Assembly (NCBI RefSeq): GCF_008806975.1
Contig: NZ_CP031728.1
Span: forward strand, 3,555,501-3,619,500
DNA: 64,000 nucleotides
DNA from: Cellvibrio sp. KY-GH-1
GTDB lineage: Bacteria; Pseudomonadota; Gammaproteobacteria; Pseudomonadales; Cellvibrionaceae
Direction: 5' to 3'
Shown here: piece by piece, positions 48,627 to 59,243 of the stretch
Position numbering within the stretch: position 1 is the first letter of the stretch
How the letters are laid out: each line of letters begins with the position of its first letter
The notes under the pieces: model-generated
What the model was told of the DNA's origin: nothing
Database searches by the model: none
Seen by the model: only the letters and a program-made list of their open reading frames with translations
Position numbers and translations under genes: made by a program

Positions 48627-49061
48627 TTAACCGTAAATCTGTTTCGCGCGGGCGCAGAGGGTATCCACTTGCTTACCGCCCACGGACTCCAATAACTTGC
48701 CCGCCGTCATCCCCAACAGGCGGTTTTTCATTTCAAATTCCAGCAAAAAAACCACTTTGCAGGCGCTGTCACCCAAGGGCGTAAACTGCCAGATGCCGCG
48801 CAGGTAATTAAACGGGCCATCCACCAGGTTCATAGTCATTTTGTGGGGTGGCTGCAACTGGTTGCGTGTGGCGAAACTCTGGGTGACACCCGCCTTACTC
48901 AATTCCAGACGCGCCTCCACCCAATCATCACCGCGCGCCAGCACCCGGGCACCCACACAGCCTTCCATAAAGTGCGGATAGGCTTCGATGTCATTGATCA
49001 AGTCAAACATCTGCTGGGCAGAATAATTTACCAGTGCAGACCGCTCTATTTTACTTGCCAC
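48627..49061 (-). CDS. ratA: RatA family protein (START/COQ10-like)
   Basis: A 144-residue START-fold protein. In E. coli RatA was described as a toxin that binds 50S subunits, while relatives (COQ10) carry ubiquinone; which applies here is open. It has SALVNYSAQQMFDLINDIEA, YPHFMEGCVGARVL and FNYLRGIWQFTPLG. It starts at a GTG (49061) with AAGTGAG upstream. RnfH follows. It lies near smpB as in many gammaproteobacteria, but a transporter gene separates them. Confidence 0.93.
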   Translation of the reverse strand: MASKIERSALVNYSAQQMFDLINDIEAYPHFMEGCVGARVLARGDDWVEARLELSKAGVTQSFATRNQLQPPHKMTMNLVDGPFNYLRGIWQFTPLGDSACKVVFLLEFEMKNRLLGMTAGKLLESVGGKQVDTLCARAKQIYG

Positions 49062-49088
49062 GCTTGCTCACTTAAAAATCGTCCAGGC

Positions 49089-50468
49089 TTATTCGACAAA
49101 CACGCCGCGCAGTATTGGGAACACACCATTTATCAACACGATGAGCACCGCGACTGGCGATAAGTATTTCAGGATTGGGCGCCACCAGCGCAGTAAGGCC
49201 GCCGACTCAAACTTTAATTCGTGCAGCAAGTGCTCATCGCGCAGTTTCCACCCCACAAACAGCGCAATTAATACTCCACCTAAGGGAAGCATTATATTGG
49301 TGGCGAGGAAATCCATCGAATCAAAATAGCTTTTGCCCCATAAAAATTGCTTGTCAGACCAATCATTAAACGACAGTACCGACCCGATTCCCAATGTCCA
49401 GGCAACCGCACCGAGCAACAGGCTTGCCAGTATGCGGCTTAATCCGAAGCGCTCGTTCAGGTATGCAACACCTGGCTCCAGCAAGGATATCGTCGACGTC
49501 CAAGCCGCCAGAATCACCATCACAAAGAAGATTACGCCGATCACAATTCCCGCACTCATATTGCCAAATGCGACAGGGAGGGTCACAAACATTAAGCCCG
49601 GCCCTGCACCGGGGGAAATCCCGGGAGTGGCAAATACAAATGCAAAGATCGCCACACCGGCAACCAGGGCCACCAGGGTGTCGAGCAGCGCAACCATCAA
49701 TACCGTTTGCCCAACCGATTGATTGCTGGGCATGTAGGCACCATAAGCCATAATTGCCCCCATCCCCAGGCTGAGGGTAAAAAACGAATGCCCCATCGCG
49801 ATTAACGCCGCCTCCCAGGAAAGATCCTCTGGATTAAAACTAAACATAAACCGCAGGGAAGTCACAAACTCCCCCTCAACCGCGGCGTAACCCAACAGCA
49901 CCAATAACAGTACAAATAACGCAGGCATCATGACTCGCACGGCGGACTCAAGCCCGCGAGTTACACCCAAGGCTAATATCGCAACGGTCATCAGGGTGAA
50001 CGCCGTGTGCCACTGCAGCAGCTTGCCTTTGTCCGCAAGCAACCCGTCAAAGAGTCGTTGCGAGCTTTCCCCATCCAGCCCCGCAAATTTGCCGGTTAAC
50101 GCATTTTCCACATACTCCAGCGTCCATCCGGCAATAACCGTGTAAAACGACAAGATCACCAACCCGGCCAATGCGCCCATCCACCCGATTACCGTCCACC
50201 CCTTGCTTGCACCCGCCGTTTCGCACAGTTCGGCCGTTGCTAAAATCGGGTTGGCGCGCGCACGTCGTCCCATCAAAATTTCACCCATCATGATGGGGAT
50301 ACCAATCAGCAAAATGCAGGCGAGATACATCAGCACAAAGGCGCCGCCGCCATTCTCACCGGTGATATAGGGAAACTTCCAGATATTGCCCAACCCGACC
50401 GCCGAGCCGGTGGCCGCCAAAATAAAACTGCCGCGCTGGCCCCAAATTACATGTTGTTTGAGTCGCAT
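49089..50468 (-). CDS. Neurotransmitter:sodium symporter family transporter
   Basis: A 459-residue inner-membrane Na+-coupled amino-acid transporter of the LeuT type. It has about twelve membrane segments, the sodium and substrate site GSAVGLGNIWKFPYITGENG in helix 1, and SFFTLSLGMGAIMAYGAYMP in the region of helix 6. The substrate cannot be read from this. It ends 28 bases before ratA in the same direction, so it may be cotranscribed with ratA and rnfH. The divergent smpB starts 215 bases away. Confidence 0.93.
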   Translation of the reverse strand: MRLKQHVIWGQRGSFILAATGSAVGLGNIWKFPYITGENGGGAFVLMYLACILLIGIPIMMGEILMGRRARANPILATAELCETAGASKGWTVIGWMGALAGLVILSFYTVIAGWTLEYVENALTGKFAGLDGESSQRLFDGLLADKGKLLQWHTAFTLMTVAILALGVTRGLESAVRVMMPALFVLLLVLLGYAAVEGEFVTSLRFMFSFNPEDLSWEAALIAMGHSFFTLSLGMGAIMAYGAYMPSNQSVGQTVLMVALLDTLVALVAGVAIFAFVFATPGISPGAGPGLMFVTLPVAFGNMSAGIVIGVIFFVMVILAAWTSTISLLEPGVAYLNERFGLSRILASLLLGAVAWTLGIGSVLSFNDWSDKQFLWGKSYFDSMDFLATNIMLPLGGVLIALFVGWKLRDEHLLHELKFESAALLRWWRPILKYLSPVAVLIVLINGVFPILRGVFVE

Positions 50469-50683
50469 GGGGGAGACATCCTCAGGTGTTTACTCGTTAT
50501 TATTCACAGGCACAGAGCGCGCCAATCTCACGCCAAAACCTGGGCAGAATTGTACCGGTAATGCCGCGCGCACATAAGCCTTCCAGGGACAACCCCAATA
50601 CAGGGTTTAGCCAAGACAGCGCGCAGCGATTGCCGATATAATGCCCGCCCGATTTTTGATTTGACCCGAGAAGCTTCACCGCC

Positions 50684-51166
50684 ATGGCCTCAAAAAAGCA
50701 AAAAAATGACAGCAGCACCATCGCCCTGAACAAAAAAGCCAAGTTCGATTACGAATTGCACGAACGTTTTGAAGCGGGCCTCGCCCTTACCGGCTGGGAA
50801 GTCAAAAGCCTGCGCGCGGGCAAAGGCAATATCACCGACTGCTATGTGATTTTTAAAAATAACGAAGCCTGGTTACTCGCCAGCCAGATCCAGCCACTGC
50901 TGAGTGCGTCCACTCATTTTGTGACCGACCCTTTCCGCACCCGTAAACTGCTACTCAATCGCCGCGAGATCAATCGCCTGCAGGAAGCTGTAGAGCAAAA
51001 AGGCTACACGGTAGTGCCGATTGCGCTTTATTGGAAAGCGCATATCGTGAAATGCGAAATTGCGATCGCCAAAGGCAAACAGTTGCACGATAAACGCGAA
51101 ACCGAAAAAGAACGTGACTGGGCGCGGGAGAAACAGCGTTTGTTTCAAAAAGATCAACGCAGCTAA
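50684..51166 (+). CDS. smpB: SsrA-binding protein SmpB
   Basis: Partner of tmRNA in rescuing stalled ribosomes. The 160-residue protein has the family hallmarks [36 protein letters not shown] and the C-terminal [20 protein letters not shown] tail that enters the ribosome. The ATG at 50684 gives the usual length. I looked for a tmRNA gene downstream, a common neighbour, and did not find one in this window. Confidence 0.97.
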   Translation: MASKKQKNDSSTIALNKKAKFDYELHERFEAGLALTGWEVKSLRAGKGNITDCYVIFKNNEAWLLASQIQPLLSASTHFVTDPFRTRKLLLNRREINRLQEAVEQKGYTVVPIALYWKAHIVKCEIAIAKGKQLHDKRETEKERDWAREKQRLFQKDQRS

Positions 51167-51197
51167 AAAAAATCCCGCACTCAGCGGGATTTTTTTA
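51165..51197. terminator. Bidirectional terminator between smpB and the cellulase gene
   Basis: AAAAAAATCCCGC and GCGGGATTTTTTT pair around ACTCA. The A and T runs allow termination in both directions for these converging genes. Confidence 0.9.
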
Positions 51198-51207
51198 CAT
51201 CATTAGC

Positions 51208-52290
51208 TTAGTTATTTTCCTTCAGCATCACTTCGCGGAAATGTTTGCCCTGCATGGTCGGTTCGTAGGTTTTGTAGTCGGTGAACATTTGCGGCGACCA
51301 ATCCGGATCAAACACCCAACCCACCCAGCTAATGCCCTTGTTACCGAAATAATCGGTAATGCGTTTGCCGTAGCTACCATCATCGATAACAGGCACATGG
51401 GCGCCTTTATCGGTCGCTAATTGATAGCCAATTTCGGTGGCGAAGACCGGGTATTTATCGGCGACAAAACCAAAATCCCTCTCCCAGTTTTTCTCATAGG
51501 GTGCGCCTACTTTCATCGGGTAAGCGTGACTCACATAGGCAACATTGTCGCGCTCAATCGGTGCTGTAGCGATTGGGGTTAAATCGTACGCCCAGTTAAA
51601 ACCTGCCACCAATGAAATCGCTTTCGGGTTGTGCGCCTGAATAATGGTAATAGCCTCTTCATTAATGGCTTTCCAGTCCGCCCAACTCACAATACCCAAG
51701 CGGCCATTGAATACAGTTGGCTCATTAAAAATTTCGTAAAAGGCTACCGCATTAACACCGGCGTAGCGCTCGGACACGGTGCGCCAGAAGTCGAAGGTTT
51801 CCGGCTTGTCGGTGTAGTAAGAATTATTCTGAAACATTTGCGAATGCAAATTGCCGATGGAATGCCAATCCAGAATCACGTAGATATTTAACTCATTAGC
51901 CCACACTACGACTTGATCGAGCATCGCCAAATAGGCTTTTTTACCGTGCTTGCGCCAGGCCGAAGGATGCACAGGCACACGAATGACGTTTGCGCCCCAG
52001 GATTTAATGACTTCAAAATGTTTTTTGGTAAAGCGTTTATCGCGCGCAATTTTATCCGGGTCAGATATATTTAAACCGCGAAATACCATCACCTTACCGG
52101 CGTCATTCACAAATTTGTTGCCCTGTACTTTTATCAGGGGCAGCTGCTGTGTAATTTTGCTTTTATCAAACGCGGGAATATCGGTTTGGTTCCACCAGCC
52201 ACTGGTGTTTTCCCAGGCGTTGTCCGCACAGCTGATCGCGGATAACAGCATCAACCCCAAGCCAATCAGATAATTGTGAAACGTTTTCAT
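51208..52290 (-). CDS. GH5 family cellulase-like glycoside hydrolase
   Basis: Secreted glycosidase predicted to cut beta-1,4-glucan or a related wall polymer. The 360-residue precursor has a signal peptide (cleavage near 20); AISC at 18-21 is an imperfect lipobox, so lipidation is possible. The catalytic domain has FRGLNISDPDK, VIRVPVHPSAWR, VILDWHSIGNL, the acid/base E190 in IFNEP, and the nucleophile E286 in FATEIGYQ. It has no binding module or serine linker, unlike the other wall enzymes here. AGAGGG precedes the ATG. The subfamily and exact substrate were not determined. Confidence 0.9.
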   Translation of the reverse strand: MKTFHNYLIGLGLMLLSAISCADNAWENTSGWWNQTDIPAFDKSKITQQLPLIKVQGNKFVNDAGKVMVFRGLNISDPDKIARDKRFTKKHFEVIKSWGANVIRVPVHPSAWRKHGKKAYLAMLDQVVVWANELNIYVILDWHSIGNLHSQMFQNNSYYTDKPETFDFWRTVSERYAGVNAVAFYEIFNEPTVFNGRLGIVSWADWKAINEEAITIIQAHNPKAISLVAGFNWAYDLTPIATAPIERDNVAYVSHAYPMKVGAPYEKNWERDFGFVADKYPVFATEIGYQLATDKGAHVPVIDDGSYGKRITDYFGNKGISWVGWVFDPDWSPQMFTDYKTYEPTMQGKHFREVMLKENN

Positions 52291-52474
52291 TATGCCCTCT
52301 TGCCCTTCGCGTGTTGGAATAGTTATGGGTTGGAATAATTTTAGGTTTGACCACCATTAGCTTAGGCTAGATGGCGCGCGGCAAGCATAAATAAATTGCG
52401 TACCTCTGTAGTGGGTATTAACCCTATTTAACCTCAGGAACACGCCGACTAAGGGCTCTAATAAAAAATCGGCA

Positions 52475-55400
52475 TTATTTCTCTACTTTATAGACCACAT
52501 CCACACTTTGGGTCTCGCCGGATACCGCCTCCAGCCGCAAACGATTGGTGAGTTGATATTCCACACCAAAACCAAAGGCCTGATCAAAAATACCTACCAC
52601 ATAACGCACCAGCAATTTGGGGGTCAGGTATTTGCCCACCCAGAGTTCACTTTGGTTGAATCCCTGGTCCGATTTGATCTCCAGCTCATCCACGCGGAAA
52701 ATGCGCGTAATTTCCGAGGTAATTGATCCATCCGAATCCATTCCCAATCCACTCATTGCGCTAATTAACAAGGATGCATCTGCCTTGGAGGCTTCATCGA
52801 GCGGCTTGCCGGTGAGCAACATCATCATTGCCTGACTTTCGGTGAGTTTGGTAGACGAGAAAACTGACGCCTTTGGTCGCTGGAGCGTGCCGCTAACATC
52901 CAAACCTACTTTAGTATTTTCGTCATCGCGAATAATGCGCGACGCACGAATATCCAGCCCCGGATTTTCATACGGCCCCTGAAAATTTAATCGCCCGCGC
53001 TCAACGGTGAGCGTTTGTCCGTAGGCTTTGTAAGTACCATCAACCACACTGACGTAACCGCTGGTGAAAAATTGACGCTGCGCTTCTTTAAATAATTTAA
53101 TTTTTCCGGTGAGCTTGCTATTCAGACCAAAGCCTTTAAAGCGAACATCATCGCCCAATAACAGCTCCAGATTGGTAAGCACTTTTAATTTTTCGTCTGC
53201 GCTGTCTTGCAGGAATTGCTCATCGACAATTACGGCATCTGCAGAAACAGCAGTAGCCGATTCCGCCAAACTTTTTATATTGGTGCGCGCCCAGGGAATC
53301 GTTGCTGTACCGGTTAATTCCAGAGTTCCGGGCGTGGCAGCAATTTTTATCGTGGGGCTTAGGGTGGCTTTTAATTGGGGCAAGGCAACCACTTGCACGT
53401 TATTGCCATTCACAAACCCTTGCAGCGACCAATCAGGTGTACCCAAACCGCGCAAGTCGCTCACAATCGATAAACGGCCTTCACCCGACTGCATCTGACT
53501 GACTAAATTAACGGCACCTGTCCGCGTGGAATTCAGTTGTATTTCTATATTGGATAAATCCACTCCCAAGCGGGGCAGTTTTGCGGAGCCATTGCGCAGA
53601 CTTATGTCGCCAATTAATTGCGGCTGCGCGAAACTACCACTGAGGGATAAATCCGTCCGCAAATCACCTTGCACATCGTTGGCGAAAGGTAGCAGCGTCT
53701 CCAGCGGAGCGAGGTTGGAAAAAAATGCCGTTAATTTTCCCTTGGTAAATTTTTGTTGCCGCAAATCCAGTTCACTATTGGCATCTATACGACCATAGCC
53801 CGTCCAGTCCATACCGGCATTAGCGGATAATTTTGCATCCGCCAAATTCGCACGCACAAAGAAATTGCGCCAGGCATACACATCGGTAGCACCGCCAACA
53901 TACTGGTAGCGCAGCTCGGCATTGCGCGTTGCAATTGTGGCACTGGCTTTGGTGTTCGCCACGCTTAGGTCATCACTGCGGATATGCACCGCGCCATCCA
54001 TAACGCCGGCAAAATACACTTCCGTTTTAAACAACGACAGAAATTGACGCAGCGGCACCGAATCCAGATTTGCATGCAACTGCGCGCCCGTAGCAGCTGC
54101 CCATTCACCTTCAACGCACAGTTGCGGTAGCGAATATTTTTCTACCGGGTTCATAGGCAATACTTGTGGCTTGACCAACCAGTCGTAATTGGTTTTTACA
54201 TAATTTTGGTTAGCAATCCATTCGCCGATGACTTGCTCTCGCTCCACCGCAGCAATTTTTTCTACTTGCCCGGTAAGGTTAGTGCGCGTTGTCAAACACT
54301 GGCGGCCCAGATTGAGTGAATCTGCAGATACACGCATCTCACTACTGGATGTAAGCCACCAGCGCGGAACCTTTTTCAGTTTTAGTGCAAGCTGCTCAAA
54401 ACGCCCCGTCCATGCGCTCCCATCATAATCGCCAGCAATTTTTACATCTGCACGGCCGTAGGTTTTGTGTTTGATCACCGCTTGTAACTGATGTTTATTA
54501 AGCGCGCCTGTGCCATTCAGCGTGATTGACGAAAAGCGATTTTCCGCAACGCGTAACTGATTGGCAGAAAACGACAACGCATAATTGTAGTCGCGCAACG
54601 CCTCGGCCAAATTTACGGACGTATTAATCGCGGGGGCGATATTATTATCGGCCGGCACAGGACCAAGGGTTGCAGTAACCTCTGCCACTGGTGCCAATGA
54701 GAATTGCAATTTTTCCACCGCGTAGCGGCCCCAGGAAAATTGCTGTACCGCCGCCTCTATATTCATTTGCGGCTGCTGGACGGTACCGCGCAAACTGCCG
54801 CGGCTAATAACGCTGCCGCGCAGGCTATTATCGATTTGCGCCAACATAGGAGCGTTGATGTTCCAATCCAGATTAAATTGCTTACCCAAGTCCCCTTTTA
54901 CACGAATTTGGTTTGCACCCAATACCAAATGTAAATCATCGCTGCGCAGTTTTTCTCCGGCGTAATCAACACTGCCGCCGCCCTGGATATTCACACCGCG
55001 CAAATCGCCATCGATCGCCAAGTTTTGTAATTGCGCTACCCAACCGTCTGCGCCCTGCGCACCACTGGTGGTAAAACTAGCGTTGATATTACTCGGCCAA
55101 TTATCAAATAAGCTCGCGATATTTAAATGCTCTGCCGTTACCCCCAACTTCCAGTCCAGGTGCGGCAACCAACGCACACTGCCTTGCAGGGTTAAGCCTG
55201 CATCGGTATCAATAATCTGTGGACCAGGGGTAGCGACTCCCGGGGCCGCAATGGTTTCTGGTAGCGCCGCTGAACTCATTGCACTGGAACTTGCAAGCGG
55301 CGCAGCGCCATCTACGCCAACACTGGAAATATAGCGCTCACGCAACCGTAAAAAATCAATGCGAATTTGTTCAAGGTCGCCTTCCGCCGCCGCGCTCACC

Positions 55401-56404
55401 CCGAGAATCGGCGCCTGCGGCAAATAAATATCACCCTGCAATTCGGCGGTGTATTTTTTCCAATTGCCCTCAGCGATTAATTTGCCATTAGTGATTGGTG
55501 CCGGCTGATCCGGAACCCACCATTCTGCTGGCAGTGTTTGCTGGTGCCACTGCGCTTGCGCTTGCAGAAATGGCGCCAGTTGCAATTCATTATTCGCATT
55601 CACCAGGCTGCCAACAATATTCGCTGTTAACACCACCGGCGCCCCCATTTGGGTTGACACTTGCCATCTTTTTAAATCGCCGCTGATATCACTCACGCCC
55701 ATATAAATTAATTCTGGCGGCGCAGGAATAATTTGCGCCGGAGGATGTTGTGGCGCTGCAGTATTTTCAGCGGCGGCTTGCCACTGCCATTGCAAACTGG
55801 CTTGGGTTTTATAGGGGAAATCTAATTCGGTCGCGCCGGTGAGATGCACAGTGTACTGATCATTCACCAACGCCAGATTGTTATAACGGAAGTGAAATGT
55901 GCCCCAACTGAGCGAGCCACTTAACCTACGCCAATGTTGGCGAGTATCGCCCTGCACTAAGTCGATATTGTTAATACGCGCTTTTTGTAAATGAATGCGC
56001 ACTGGCAAACGCAAATGCGGCCATTGACTGAATGGGCTGGCTGATTGAGCAGTTTCCTGAGCAGCAGGAAGTGTGATGCTGACCGCGTGCGCACGCAGCG
56101 ATTGAACTACCAGCGCACCATACAGCAAATCAACCGGGCGCCAGCGAAAGGATAATTTTTCTGCGCGATAAATTTGCTCCTCGTTGCGATATTCCAGCGC
56201 GTCTATATCCAGCCCACTGCGCAAGTTGCCACTCACGCCCTGTACGTTCGCATCTACCAGCGCGGCAATACGGGCAACTAACCAACGGCTGCCAGTTTCC
56301 GTTTCCACTAATGCGCTCAGGCAGGCCAACACAATCAGCGCTACAGCGAGCAAACTGAAAAAAATGTTGCGGGCTTTTTTAATCCAACGCGGCCAGTGCA
56401 TCAC
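52475..56404 (-). CDS. tamB: Translocation and assembly module protein TamB
   Basis: Inner-membrane-anchored periplasmic protein that bridges to TamA and is linked to outer-membrane protein assembly and lipid transport. The 1309-residue protein has an N-terminal membrane helix (about 13-33), a very long beta-rich groove region, and the C-terminal DUF490/TamB part with VSGTLQRPKASVFSSTKLTE and LTNRLRLEAVSGETQSVDVVY. It overlaps the tamA stop by four bases. A segment near residue 370-395 is rich in small residues (APLASSSAMSSAALPET). Confidence 0.95.
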   Translation of the reverse strand: MMHWPRWIKKARNIFFSLLAVALIVLACLSALVETETGSRWLVARIAALVDANVQGVSGNLRSGLDIDALEYRNEEQIYRAEKLSFRWRPVDLLYGALVVQSLRAHAVSITLPAAQETAQSASPFSQWPHLRLPVRIHLQKARINNIDLVQGDTRQHWRRLSGSLSWGTFHFRYNNLALVNDQYTVHLTGATELDFPYKTQASLQWQWQAAAENTAAPQHPPAQIIPAPPELIYMGVSDISGDLKRWQVSTQMGAPVVLTANIVGSLVNANNELQLAPFLQAQAQWHQQTLPAEWWVPDQPAPITNGKLIAEGNWKKYTAELQGDIYLPQAPILGVSAAAEGDLEQIRIDFLRLRERYISSVGVDGAAPLASSSAMSSAALPETIAAPGVATPGPQIIDTDAGLTLQGSVRWLPHLDWKLGVTAEHLNIASLFDNWPSNINASFTTSGAQGADGWVAQLQNLAIDGDLRGVNIQGGGSVDYAGEKLRSDDLHLVLGANQIRVKGDLGKQFNLDWNINAPMLAQIDNSLRGSVISRGSLRGTVQQPQMNIEAAVQQFSWGRYAVEKLQFSLAPVAEVTATLGPVPADNNIAPAINTSVNLAEALRDYNYALSFSANQLRVAENRFSSITLNGTGALNKHQLQAVIKHKTYGRADVKIAGDYDGSAWTGRFEQLALKLKKVPRWWLTSSSEMRVSADSLNLGRQCLTTRTNLTGQVEKIAAVEREQVIGEWIANQNYVKTNYDWLVKPQVLPMNPVEKYSLPQLCVEGEWAAATGAQLHANLDSVPLRQFLSLFKTEVYFAGVMDGAVHIRSDDLSVANTKASATIATRNAELRYQYVGGATDVYAWRNFFVRANLADAKLSANAGMDWTGYGRIDANSELDLRQQKFTKGKLTAFFSNLAPLETLLPFANDVQGDLRTDLSLSGSFAQPQLIGDISLRNGSAKLPRLGVDLSNIEIQLNSTRTGAVNLVSQMQSGEGRLSIVSDLRGLGTPDWSLQGFVNGNNVQVVALPQLKATLSPTIKIAATPGTLELTGTATIPWARTNIKSLAESATAVSADAVIVDEQFLQDSADEKLKVLTNLELLLGDDVRFKGFGLNSKLTGKIKLFKEAQRQFFTSGYVSVVDGTYKAYGQTLTVERGRLNFQGPYENPGLDIRASRIIRDDENTKVGLDVSGTLQRPKASVFSSTKLTESQAMMMLLTGKPLDEASKADASLLISAMSGLGMDSDGSITSEITRIFRVDELEIKSDQGFNQSELWVGKYLTPKLLVRYVVGIFDQAFGFGVEYQLTNRLRLEAVSGETQSVDVVYKVEK

Positions 56405-58188
56405 AAATCTGGCCCCATACTAATATGCAAACGCCAGCCATCGGTTTCGTCATCCTGTTTAATCGGGTCCAAGGCTTTTGCAACATCAATCCGAATGGGG
56501 CCTATGGGCGATACCCACCGCACACCCACGCCAACGCCGCGTTTAAATTCAAAATCGCCATCGTCAATTGCATTGCCCATATCGTAAAACGCCGCGACAA
56601 CCCAATTGGAGTCTTCAAAGCGATAATCGTATTCCATACTGGCCACTAACAGGTTATTTCCGCCAATGACCTCCTCTTTACCAGTGCGCTCGCTTTCCTT
56701 AACCGGGCCAATGGATTTGTAATCGTAACCGCGCACACTGGCATCGCCACCGGCAAAGTAGCGCACGGATGCCGGCAATAGTGCAACATCCTCAATATCG
56801 GTCACCCCCAATTCGGTACGCATCAGCAAGCGCCCAACGGGCAAACCCCATACATACTTTGCGCGCGAATAAAATTGCACAAAGCTGCGATCTGACCCCA
56901 GGCTTTCCGGTGAGCCAGATAGCTTTCCCAGAAAATTCCAACCGCGCAATGGATAGGCATTACCATCGGATTTGGTGCGCGAAAACGACACTGAGGGAAT
57001 TAATAAATCAATCGTATTGGGCAATTCATCACCCACTTGCGACTCTTCATGGGTGTATTCAAGCGCGTAGGTTTGCAGCCATTTATTATCCTGGAAGTAA
57101 GTGTAATTAGCACCATAGGTATTCTTGGTACTAACAAAGGTCTCCACTTCCTCTTTTAAATAGCCGGTGTAGATATTTAAAAATTCATGCGCCGGACGGC
57201 GAAACGGAATTTTATAATTGGCGACGGCTTCTTTTTTAATATCTGATGCAGAAAAATCGGTGGACAAAGAATGGCCACGGCGATTGAGATAGCGATCCTC
57301 AAAGCCGAGCTTAACGCGCGGTTCATCGGCCTCTACCCCCGCACCTATGGAATAGGCGTGGCGTTTGCGCGCTTCCAGTTGAATATTTATCGGGACTTGA
57401 TTGTCTTTGAGCATTTCCAGGTCCGGTGCCACATTGGCCACCGAAAAATAATTACTGGCGCTGTAGTCGCTCTTTAGTTCCAGCAGTTGATCAGTATCGT
57501 AATAATCACCGGGTTGGATGTTGTAATAGCGCTGGAGAAAATTTTCATCGAGGATTTCGTGCTGCAAATTAATCTGGCTGATTTTGTAGCGCGCACCCGT
57601 GTCATAGACCAATTCGATGACGGCGGTTTTTTCCGCAACACTCACCATGATGCGCGACAGTTTGAATTCGCCATCAAAATAACCGTGGCTAGCCGCCAGG
57701 GTGCCGAATCTGGATTTCAGGGTTTCGTAGCGGCCATGATTTAATTTATTGCCGACTTTAATGCCGGGCTTGTCGTACAGGCTGTGGAAAACACTGTCGT
57801 CGCGGCCCTCACCCAGAATCTCAATGCGCAATTCTTTTACCAGCACGGGTTCACCGGGCGTAAGAGCAATCTGCAGGCCCCAACAATTTTTATTGTTGAG
57901 CAGTTTGGTTTCGTATTCGAGCTGGTAGTAACCCAAAGCTTGGGCGGCGGCGGATATTTCCGTTTCAGCATCGGCCAACAGCGAGTTGATTCGCCAGAGT
58001 GGTGCCTTACAACTTTCATCGGCAAGGCTCAGGTGCTGGCGAATATTTTCCCGCAGGCTTTTGGTACCGCCGGTAATTTCTATGTCCGGTTCAGCAGCCA
58101 ATACCTGCCCGGCCACCAGCAGGGCCGGCAACAGGACTATCAGGGAACAAATGCGCAGTACAGCTGAAGTATGCAATTCCATCATCAT
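56401..58188 (-). CDS. tamA: Outer-membrane assembly protein TamA
   Basis: BamA-family outer-membrane protein working with TamB. The 595-residue precursor has a signal peptide (to about 31), POTRA domains (EPDIEITGGTKSLRENIRQH; PGEPVLVKELRIEILGEGRD) and a C-terminal 16-strand barrel with YFAGGDASVRGYDYKSIGP, which holds the lid-loop RGY motif. The last strand reads WRLHISMGPDL. Three ATGs in a row start the frame and none has a clear ribosome binding site. It is the first gene of tamAB. Confidence 0.95.
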   Translation of the reverse strand: MMMELHTSAVLRICSLIVLLPALLVAGQVLAAEPDIEITGGTKSLRENIRQHLSLADESCKAPLWRINSLLADAETEISAAAQALGYYQLEYETKLLNNKNCWGLQIALTPGEPVLVKELRIEILGEGRDDSVFHSLYDKPGIKVGNKLNHGRYETLKSRFGTLAASHGYFDGEFKLSRIMVSVAEKTAVIELVYDTGARYKISQINLQHEILDENFLQRYYNIQPGDYYDTDQLLELKSDYSASNYFSVANVAPDLEMLKDNQVPINIQLEARKRHAYSIGAGVEADEPRVKLGFEDRYLNRRGHSLSTDFSASDIKKEAVANYKIPFRRPAHEFLNIYTGYLKEEVETFVSTKNTYGANYTYFQDNKWLQTYALEYTHEESQVGDELPNTIDLLIPSVSFSRTKSDGNAYPLRGWNFLGKLSGSPESLGSDRSFVQFYSRAKYVWGLPVGRLLMRTELGVTDIEDVALLPASVRYFAGGDASVRGYDYKSIGPVKESERTGKEEVIGGNNLLVASMEYDYRFEDSNWVVAAFYDMGNAIDDGDFEFKRGVGVGVRWVSPIGPIRIDVAKALDPIKQDDETDGWRLHISMGPDL

Positions 58189-58390
58189 CTTTGGGCTAGA
58201 GCGGTGCCTACTTTACCCGCTAACACCGGCGGCTAAAAGGCTGAAAGTGTGACATTCTTGCGGCATTAATTGTTCCAATGTGGCTGTCCAGTTTGTGAAC
58301 AGCACCACTGCTTTAGGCAATTGCGCAGGCACCCGTTATAATCGCGCCGTTACGCGCACCTATTTCATTCGCTCAACCAGAGACCCGCCT

Positions 58391-59233
58391 ATGCTCAGTT
58401 ATCGCCACGGCTTCCACGCCGGCAATTTTGCCGATGTACTCAAACACATGGTGCTTGTGCACTGCCTCGAGTATATGAAGCAGAAAGACAAACCGCTGCG
58501 CATTATCGATACCCATGCCGGCGCGGGCGTTTACAAATTGAACGGCCCCCAGGCGCAGAAAACCCGCGAATTTGATAACGGTATAGGCCGCCTGTGGCAA
58601 CTGCCGGATTTGCCCGCTGCAGTTGAAACTTATATGGCGACCCTGCGCGAATTGAACGAGCATGGCCAATTACAGGTTTACCCTGGCTCACCATTACTTG
58701 CACAACATTTGATGCGCGAACAAGACCGTCTGTTTTTGCATGAGCTGCACCCTAGCGATTTCCAATTTCTGCGCGATTGCATGCGCAGCGATAAACGCAT
58801 CAAGGTGCACAATGAAGATGGCTTCGCGGGATTGCAGGCACTCTTGCCACCGCCCGATCGCCGCGCGCTGGTGCTGCTCGATCCCTCCTATGAAGTAAAA
58901 AATGATTACCAACATTTGGTAAAGCAAGTGATTCAAGCGCACAAGCGTTTTGCAACTGGCACCTTTGCGATTTGGTATCCCGTGGTATTGCGTCAACGCA
59001 TTGATGAAATGGAATTGGCGTTACAAAAATCCGGCATTAAAAATATTCAATTGCTAGAGTTGGGCCTGCAACCGGATAACCCGGAATTTGGTATGACGTC
59101 CAGCGGAATGATCGTGATTAATCCGCCCTGGACACTCTGGAGTGCAATGGAAGAAGCCCTGCCCTGGCTGGTCGATCAGCTCAGTGAAAATGGCGCAGGT
59201 TTTTATCGCCTTGAACAATTAGTTGCTGAATAA
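58391..59233 (+). CDS. rlmJ: 23S rRNA adenine N6-methyltransferase RlmJ
   Basis: Methylates A2030 of 23S rRNA. The 280-residue protein opens with the family hallmark MLSYRHGFHAGNFADVLKHM, then DTHAGAGVYKL, PGSPLLAQHL, the catalytic DPSYE (LVLLDPSYEVK), and ends NPPWTLW and LPWLVDQLSENGAG. I start at the ATG at 58391, which matches family starts; the frame opened at 58280 adds an unrelated leader. Confidence 0.96.
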   Translation: MLSYRHGFHAGNFADVLKHMVLVHCLEYMKQKDKPLRIIDTHAGAGVYKLNGPQAQKTREFDNGIGRLWQLPDLPAAVETYMATLRELNEHGQLQVYPGSPLLAQHLMREQDRLFLHELHPSDFQFLRDCMRSDKRIKVHNEDGFAGLQALLPPPDRRALVLLDPSYEVKNDYQHLVKQVIQAHKRFATGTFAIWYPVVLRQRIDEMELALQKSGIKNIQLLELGLQPDNPEFGMTSSGMIVINPPWTLWSAMEEALPWLVDQLSENGAGFYRLEQLVAE

Positions 59234-59243
59234 CGGAGTTGCT

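Noticed and set aside
51167-51207. tmRNA gene (ssrA) next to smpB
   Set aside because: The space after smpB holds only a bidirectional terminator before the cellulase gene; no tRNA-like ends were seen.
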